Positions 15,209 to 19,521 of a stretch of 19,521 bases of DNA are shown here, piece by piece. The notes under the pieces are model-generated. The model made no database searches. It was not told the DNA's origin and saw only the letters and a list, made by a program, of their open reading frames with translations. Each line of letters begins with the position of its first letter. Positions within the stretch are counted from its first letter, which is position 1. The translations under genes and the position numbers were made by a program. This DNA is from Brevundimonas vancanneytii (GTDB taxonomy: Bacteria > Pseudomonadota > Alphaproteobacteria > Caulobacterales > Caulobacteraceae): the NCBI GenBank assembly GCA_945874855.1, contig CAMCIP010000011.1, positions 1 through 19,521 on the forward strand, given 5' to 3'.

Positions 15209-16792
15209 ATGGCCGTCACCCACACCGACGTCGTCATTCTGGGGGGAGGCCACAACGGCCTGGTCTGCGCCTTCTATCTGGCGCGCGCCGGGCTGAAGGT
15301 GACCGTTCTGGAACGCCGCCATGTCGTCGGCGGCGCGGCGGTGACGGAGCCGTTCCACCCCGGTTTCCGCAACTCCACTGCCAGCTACACCGTCAGCCTG
15401 CTGAACCCCCGGGTGATCGCCGACATGGATCTGGCCCGCCACGGGCTGAAGGTGGTGTTGCGCAAGGTCGCCAACTTCCTGCCCCTGCCGGGCGGCGACC
15501 GCCTCCTTGCCGGGGACGGCCTCACCCGGTCCGAGGTCGCGCGTTTCTCGCAAAAGGACGCCGACCGCCTGCCGGAATACGAGCGCCGGCTGGAGGTCGT
15601 GGCCGATGTCCTGCGCGACTGGATCCTGCGTCCCCCGCCGAACATGAGCGCCGGCGGCTGGTTGCAGGCCCTGCCGGACCTGCTCTCGGCGGGTGCCCTC
15701 GGTCGTCAGGCGGCCGCACTCGACGTCCAGGGCCGCCGCGACCTGCTGGACCTGTTCACCAAGTCCGCCGGCGACTGGCTGGACGGCTGGTTCGAGAGCG
15801 ACCCGATCAAGGCCCTGTTCGGCTTCGACGGCGTGGTCGGCAACTATGCCGGCCCCTATACGCCCGGCTCCGCCTACGTCCTGTTGCACCACGTCTTCGG
15901 CGAGGTGAACGGCCGGCGCGGGGCCTGGGGCCACGCGATCGGCGGCATGGGCGCCATCACCCAGGCCATGTCTGCCGCCTGCGCCGAACGCGGCGTCGAC
16001 GTCCGGCTGGAGGCGCCGGTGGCCGAGGTCCTGACCGAGGCGGGCAGGGCAGTCGGCGCGGTGACCGAGGCGGGCGACGTGGTCCGCGCCTGCGCGGTCG
16101 TGTCGAACCTGCATCCCCGCCTGTTGTTCGATCGCCTGGTCGATCCGGCGACCGTGCCTGCCGATTTCCGCGAGCGGATGACGCGCTATGCCTCCGGCTC
16201 CGGCACCTTCCGCATGAATGTGGCGCTGTCGGAACTGCCGCGCTTCACCGCAATGCCTGAGCCCGGCGACCACCTGACCGCGGGCATCATCATCGCGCCC
16301 AGCCTCGACTATATGGAGCGGGCCCACGCCTCGGCGCGGCTCGACGGATGGTCGCGTCAGCCGATCGTTGAGATGTTGATTCCGTCCACACTGGACGACA
16401 CCCTCGCGCCCCCGGGACAGCATGTCGCCAGCCTGTTCTGCCAGCATGTCGCGCCCGACCTGTCCGACGACGATCGCGAGACCGTCGCCGACCTGATGAT
16501 CGAGACGGTCGATCGATGGGCCCCCGGTTTCAAGGCCTCGGTGCTCGGCCATCTGGCCCTGGGTCCCCGCGATCTGGAACGCCGCTTCGGCCTTGTCGGC
16601 GGCGACATCTTCCATGGGCGGCTGACGCTGGACCAGCTGTTCAGCGCCCGGCCGGTCCTCGGCCACGCCGACCACCGCATGCCGGTGCCGGGTCTCTATC
16701 TGTGCGGGTCGGGCGCCCACCCCGGCGGTGGCGTCACCGGCGCGCCGGGGCACAATGCGGCGAAGGTGGTGCTCAAGGATCTGAGGGCCTGA
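15209..16792 (+). CDS. FAD-dependent oxidoreductase, PYROXD2 / phytoene-desaturase-like
   Basis: A 527-aa flavoprotein of the COG1233 phytoene dehydrogenase-like superfamily, PYROXD2 branch. The N-terminal dinucleotide-binding fold reads VVILGGGHNG (8-17) and continues into VTVLERRHVVGGAA; the middle has the PYROXD2-like stretches LFGFDGVVGNYAGP and GAWGHAIGGMGAITQAM; the C-terminus has the second FAD-binding signature GLYLCGSGAHPGGGVTGAPG. The ATG at 15209 has GGGAG five bases upstream; an earlier ATG at 15179 adds ten residues that are not family-like. The gene lies 57 bp after hutI and no strong promoter is visible, so read-through from the hut genes is possible but not shown. The substrate is unknown; carotenoid desaturation should not be assumed, since no crt genes are nearby. 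Its TGA abuts the receiver gene's stop in a TGATCA palindrome. Confidence 0.9.
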   Translation: MAVTHTDVVILGGGHNGLVCAFYLARAGLKVTVLERRHVVGGAAVTEPFHPGFRNSTASYTVSLLNPRVIADMDLARHGLKVVLRKVANFLPLPGGDRLLAGDGLTRSEVARFSQKDADRLPEYERRLEVVADVLRDWILRPPPNMSAGGWLQALPDLLSAGALGRQAAALDVQGRRDLLDLFTKSAGDWLDGWFESDPIKALFGFDGVVGNYAGPYTPGSAYVLLHHVFGEVNGRRGAWGHAIGGMGAITQAMSAACAERGVDVRLEAPVAEVLTEAGRAVGAVTEAGDVVRACAVVSNLHPRLLFDRLVDPATVPADFRERMTRYASGSGTFRMNVALSELPRFTAMPEPGDHLTAGIIIAPSLDYMERAHASARLDGWSRQPIVEMLIPSTLDDTLAPPGQHVASLFCQHVAPDLSDDDRETVADLMIETVDRWAPGFKASVLGHLALGPRDLERRFGLVGGDIFHGRLTLDQLFSARPVLGHADHRMPVPGLYLCGSGAHPGGGVTGAPGHNAAKVVLKDLRA

Positions 16793-17167
16793 TCAGACCC
16801 GTTTCACACCGAGCGCCGACATCAGGGCGTGGCGGATGACGGCCTCGGTGAAGGGCTTCTGCACGGTCGGGCGTCCCCGCCAGGTCTCCGGCAGGCCGCC
16901 TTCGCCATAGCCGGTCGAGAACACCAGGGGGATGCCGCGCGCCTCCAGCGCCCTGGCGACCGGGAACACCGGCTGACCCGCCACATTGACGTCCAGCAAG
17001 GCGGCGTCGAACGTCTCGCTGTCGACCAGCCTCAGCGCCTCGTCGATCGTGGCAGTCGGGCCCACGGGCACGCACCCCATGTCTTCCAGCAGGGTCTCAA
17101 GCAGCATGGTCACGAGGGACTCGTCCTCGACCACAAGGACCCGCCGCCCGCTCATCCCGATGTTCAC
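16793..17167 (-). CDS. Single-domain response regulator (FATGUY-like receiver)
   Basis: A 124-aa stand-alone CheY-like receiver with no output domain. All key residues are present: VVEDE (12-16; acidic Glu14, Asp15), phosphoacceptor Asp59 in ALLDVN, Thr85 in LVFSTGYG (82-89) and Lys104 in QKPF. The FSTGYG segment resembles the FATGUY group of alphaproteobacterial single-domain receivers that work with HWE/HisKA_2 kinases, often in stress signalling. The GTG at 17167 overlaps the kinase stop by four bases (GTGA), so the pair is translationally coupled; an ATG at 17155 is a possible alternative. The receiver looks fully functional although its partner kinase lacks its H-box, so phosphate may come from another kinase or acetyl phosphate (inference). 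Confidence 0.92.
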   Translation of the reverse strand: MNIGMSGRRVLVVEDESLVTMLLETLLEDMGCVPVGPTATIDEALRLVDSETFDAALLDVNVAGQPVFPVARALEARGIPLVFSTGYGEGGLPETWRGRPTVQKPFTEAVIRHALMSALGVKRV

Positions 17168-17883
17168 GCGCGCCCCGACTCGGCAGGAATGGTCAAGGAC
17201 GCGACCAGACCCGACTGGCCGTAGTCGGTTTCGATCTCGCCTGCCAGATCGTGGCGGACCGAGCGTTCGATCAGCCGGCTGCCGAACCCCCTGCGCTCCG
17301 GTCGGCCGGCCGACGGCCCGCCCGTTTCACGCCAGACCAGACTCAATGACCCTTCGCCCAGCGTCCAGGTGACCGCCACCCGGCCATCAGAGACCGACAA
17401 GGCCCCGTACTTCGCCGCATTGGTCGCCAGCTCATGAAAGATCATGCCCAGCGCCAGGGCCGAGGCCGGCTTCAGCTCCACGGGCGGTCCGTGCAGGGCA
17501 ACGCGCCGGCGTCCGTGCGCCTCGGTTTCATGCCGCAGCACGTCGAACAGGGCGGCGCCCTCCCAATGGCTGCGGGTCAGCAGGTCATGGGTGTGGATCA
17601 GGGCAAGGTGGTCACGCTGGCCGCTGGTGAACACCCGCTCCAGCGACTCGCGCAGCTGTCGCGCGTTTTCCACCGCCTTGTCGCTCGAGCCGCCGCCGTC
17701 GAGAATGTCGAAGATCGGACGGTCGACCAGCTCCTCCCGCGCACGACCGACGACGTCCAGAAAGGCCTGGTTCATGCCGGCGAACCTGAGGTCAGGTGTC
17801 ATCGGCACATAGGGGTTGGGGGAGGCGTCGAAGGCCCGGACGATGCCCAACGCCAGGTCCCCGCTCAGATCCAGATCTTTCAA
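17164..17883 (-). CDS. HWE-family sensor kinase with partial PAS domain and no H-box
   Basis: A 239-aa protein from a TTG with GGGGG five bases upstream. It opens with a PAS domain (FDASPNPYVPMTPDLRF, 18-34; NQAFLDVVGR, 38-47) that runs to about residue 95 and then passes directly into the post-H-box helix HTHDLLTRSHWEGAALFDVL (97-116). The ATPase part is intact: HELATNAAKYGAL (150-162, N-box), WRETGGP (184-190, the W-x-E that names the family) and RRGFGSRLIER (197-207). Family members are normally about 80-120 residues longer, with the rest of the PAS domain and an HRVKN-type H-box in the missing section. The frame is kept. The reading frame extends upstream into the divergent esterase region, but that part is not PAS-like. 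It may be a kinase-dead remnant or a protein with a non-canonical role; it is coupled to the receiver gene by GTGA. Confidence 0.8.
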   Translation of the reverse strand: MKDLDLSGDLALGIVRAFDASPNPYVPMTPDLRFAGMNQAFLDVVGRAREELVDRPIFDILDGGGSSDKAVENARQLRESLERVFTSGQRDHLALIHTHDLLTRSHWEGAALFDVLRHETEAHGRRRVALHGPPVELKPASALALGMIFHELATNAAKYGALSVSDGRVAVTWTLGEGSLSLVWRETGGPSAGRPERRGFGSRLIERSVRHDLAGEIETDYGQSGLVASLTIPAESGRA

Positions 17884-17984
17884 GCCGACCCCCGCATGAG
17901 CGCGGGACAAGGCGTCAGGGCGCAACCGGTTCCCGCCGCTAGGCAAAGTTTCGTACCTTTGGCCCGGGGCAGAAAGGCGCCAGC

Positions 17985-18029
17985 ATGGACCCATGTTCCT
18001 CCCCCTCGCTTTGGCCGTCCTCGCCATGA
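17985..18029 (+). other. Possible 14-codon leader ORF before/over the esterase start
   Basis: An ATG at 17985 is preceded by AGAAAGG seven bases upstream, better placed than any site for the esterase ATG. It encodes MDPCSSPSLWPSSP and stops at 18027-18029, where its TGA overlaps the esterase Met12 codon as ATGA. This could be a leader peptide coupling translation to an internal esterase start, or chance. Confidence 0.15.
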
Positions 18030-19521
18030 CCCTTTCACCGCTCCAGGATCCCGTCCGCCCGACGGCCGCGACCGTCCAGGGTCAGGTCCGGGGCGTGGTC
18101 GAGGACGGCGTGGCCGCGTTCAAGGGCCTGCCCTATGCCGCCCCACCGGTCGGCGATGGGCGCTGGGCGCCGCCCCGGCTCCCGACCGGATGGACCGGCG
18201 TGCGCGATGCCGCCGGTTATGGCCCCCTCTGCATTCAGCCGCCGGCCAACGGCGATCCCGGCGTGGGCCCCCTGCCCATGAACGAGGACTGCCTGACGCT
18301 GAACGTCTGGACCCCCGCGGCGCGGGCCGTGCCCCTGCCGGTCATGGTCTGGATCCACGGCGGCGGCTACAACAACGGGTCAGGGACCGCGGCCCTGTAT
18401 GACGGGTCGGCGCTGGCGCGGCGCGGGGTCGTGGTGGTCACGATCAACTATCGCCTCGGACGGCTCGGCTTCTTCGACCATCCCGCCCTCGCGGCCGACC
18501 GGGCTGCGGATCAGTCGGCCGGCAACTATGGTGTCATGGACCAGATCGCGGCCCTGGAGTGGGTGCGTGACAACATCGCCGCCTTCGGGGGGGATCCCGG
18601 CAGTGTGACGATTTTCGGCGAGTCCGCGGGAGGGGTGGCGGTGACCCAGCTGATGATCGCCCCTTCGGCGCGGGGTCTGTTTCACCGGGCGGTGGTCCAG
18701 TCGGGGATGGGGCGTCAGCGGTCGGCCGAACTGGTGCTGGACCGCCCGGGTCGACCGTCGGCCCGGACGCTTGGGCTGGCCTGGGCCCGTAGCGCCGGCC
18801 TGCCGGCCGGGGTGACGGCCGACGCGCTGCGGGCGGTTCCGGCCGAGCGTCTGCTGGCGCCCATGCCCGCCTTCTACAGCGACAATCTGCTGATCGACGG
18901 CCGGATCCTGACCGAGGATGTGGTCGAGGCCTTCGCCGCGGGCCGTCAGGCCCCGGTGCCGCTGATCCTCGGCACCAACAGCGCCGAATTCTGGTGGATC
19001 CGGCCCAGCGACGCCGGGGCCTACGGCCGCACCGACGACGCCATGACCGAGGCAGAGCACGACGCCCTTCTGGCGGCCTATGGCGGGCCGGAAGGCCACG
19101 ACCAGCATCTGGTCAGCGACCTGATCTTCAATGAGCCTGCCCGCCATCTCGCGCGGCTGCATGCCCGCGCGGGGGCGCCGACCTTCCTCTACCGGTTCGA
19201 CGTCGTGGCCGGGTCCAGCCCCGAGCCCGGCGGCGGGGCGACCCACGCCTCCGAGCGGCCCTATGTCTTCGAGACCCTGCACACCGTGGGCCGCCCCCTG
19301 GGCACCCCCGATCACCGGGCTTCGGATGCCATGGCCGGCTACTGGACCGACTTTGCGCGGGCCGGTGATCCAAACGGGCCGGGACGGCCGGCGTGGCCGC
19401 AGTTCGGCGCACAGCCCGACGCCCTGCTGGAGTTCACCAATGACGGCCCCGTCGCTCGCCCCGTGCCCCACGCCGGACGACTGGACCTGATCGAAGCCTT
19501 CTACGCCCGCATCCGGCCCTG
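17993..19521 (+). CDS. Type-B carboxylesterase, 3' end just outside the window
   Basis: Alpha/beta-hydrolase of the carboxylesterase/lipase (COesterase) family, cleaving carboxylic esters. 509 residues are visible and the last two bases are TG, so a TGA probably ends just past the edge. Seen: EDCLTLNVWTP (98-108), oxyanion-hole HGGG (122-125), NYRLGRLGFF, SAGNYGVMDQ (175-184), nucleophile elbow GESAG (209-213, Ser211), catalytic acid Glu332 in GTNSAE and catalytic His418 in GATHASE. A short hydrophobic N-terminus (MFLPLALAVLAMTLSPLQ) suggests export, although it lacks the usual basic residues. The ATG at 17993 has no well-placed ribosome site; an alternative is Met12 at 18026, which would remove the signal-like segment. 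The frame has no earlier ATG. Divergent from the kinase gene across about 110 bp. Substrate unknown. Confidence 0.9.
   Translation, partial: MFLPLALAVLAMTLSPLQDPVRPTAATVQGQVRGVVEDGVAAFKGLPYAAPPVGDGRWAPPRLPTGWTGVRDAAGYGPLCIQPPANGDPGVGPLPMNEDCLTLNVWTPAARAVPLPVMVWIHGGGYNNGSGTAALYDGSALARRGVVVVTINYRLGRLGFFDHPALAADRAADQSAGNYGVMDQIAALEWVRDNIAAFGGDPGSVTIFGESAGGVAVTQLMIAPSARGLFHRAVVQSGMGRQRSAELVLDRPGRPSARTLGLAWARSAGLPAGVTADALRAVPAERLLAPMPAFYSDNLLIDGRILTEDVVEAFAAGRQAPVPLILGTNSAEFWWIRPSDAGAYGRTDDAMTEAEHDALLAAYGGPEGHDQHLVSDLIFNEPARHLARLHARAGAPTFLYRFDVVAGSSPEPGGGATHASERPYVFETLHTVGRPLGTPDHRASDAMAGYWTDFARAGDPNGPGRPAWPQFGAQPDALLEFTNDGPVARPVPHAGRLDLIEAFYARIRP

Noticed and set aside
15209..16792. Carotenoid desaturase (crtI) call for the FAD oxidoreductase
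   Set aside because: The superfamily is shared, but internal motifs fit the PYROXD2 branch and no carotenoid genes are nearby.
17884..17992. GGAAC-like element upstream of the kinase gene on the minus strand, resembling the EcfG general-stress promoter
   Set aside because: GGAAC is present, but no CGTT-type -10 element follows at 16-18 bases, so it does not meet the consensus.

Overview
The window is a gene-dense, very GC-rich stretch of bacterial chromosome. The protein repertoire points to an alphaproteobacterium of the Caulobacterales, most like Brevundimonas: an HWE-type sensor kinase gene coupled to a single-domain FSTGY-type receiver, a lemA/TPM cassette, a four-enzyme hut locus, secreted PPC-repeat proteins and a type-B carboxylesterase. 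The genus is an inference from gene content and base composition; no rRNA or other phylogenetic marker is present. I saw no mobile elements, CRISPR arrays, tRNAs or rRNAs, and no stretch over 300 bases lacks a gene.

Layout. 1-3087: a PLP aminotransferase (+), a convergent polyprenyl diphosphate synthase (-), then a divergent tRNA1(Val) A37 methyltransferase (+). 3084-7002 (all -): folD, then lemA, a secreted TPM-domain protein, a membrane TPM-domain protein and an endonuclease/exonuclease/phosphatase (EEP) protein, the last four nearly contiguous and probably one operon. 7100-9781 (+): two neighbouring secreted proteins built on PPC domains, one with five tandem copies and one with a single copy plus a helical tail. 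9818-15151: the histidine utilisation locus as two divergent pairs, hutU-hutH (-) and hutG-hutI (+). The four enzymes take histidine to urocanate, imidazolonepropionate, formimidoylglutamate, and finally glutamate plus formamide. 15209-16792 (+): a PYROXD2-type FAD oxidoreductase that may be read through from hutI. 16793-17883 (-): a short HWE-type kinase overlapping a receiver gene. 17993 to the window end (+): a type-B carboxylesterase whose stop codon lies just outside.

Most notable points. (i) The HWE-type kinase jumps in frame from the middle of its PAS domain to a position after the H-box, so the phosphoacceptor histidine appears to be absent while the ATP-binding motifs remain. (ii) All four convergent gene junctions are built on self-complementary sequence at the stop codons: CTAG twice, TGATCA once, and an 11-bp inverted repeat whose arms contain both stops. 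(iii) HutG has GGNN at the arginase-family metal motif. (iv) hutU and hutG start only 25 bp apart, so their promoters must lie partly inside each other's genes. I did not find a clearly new multi-gene system; most of the window is well-known housekeeping and catabolic genes.
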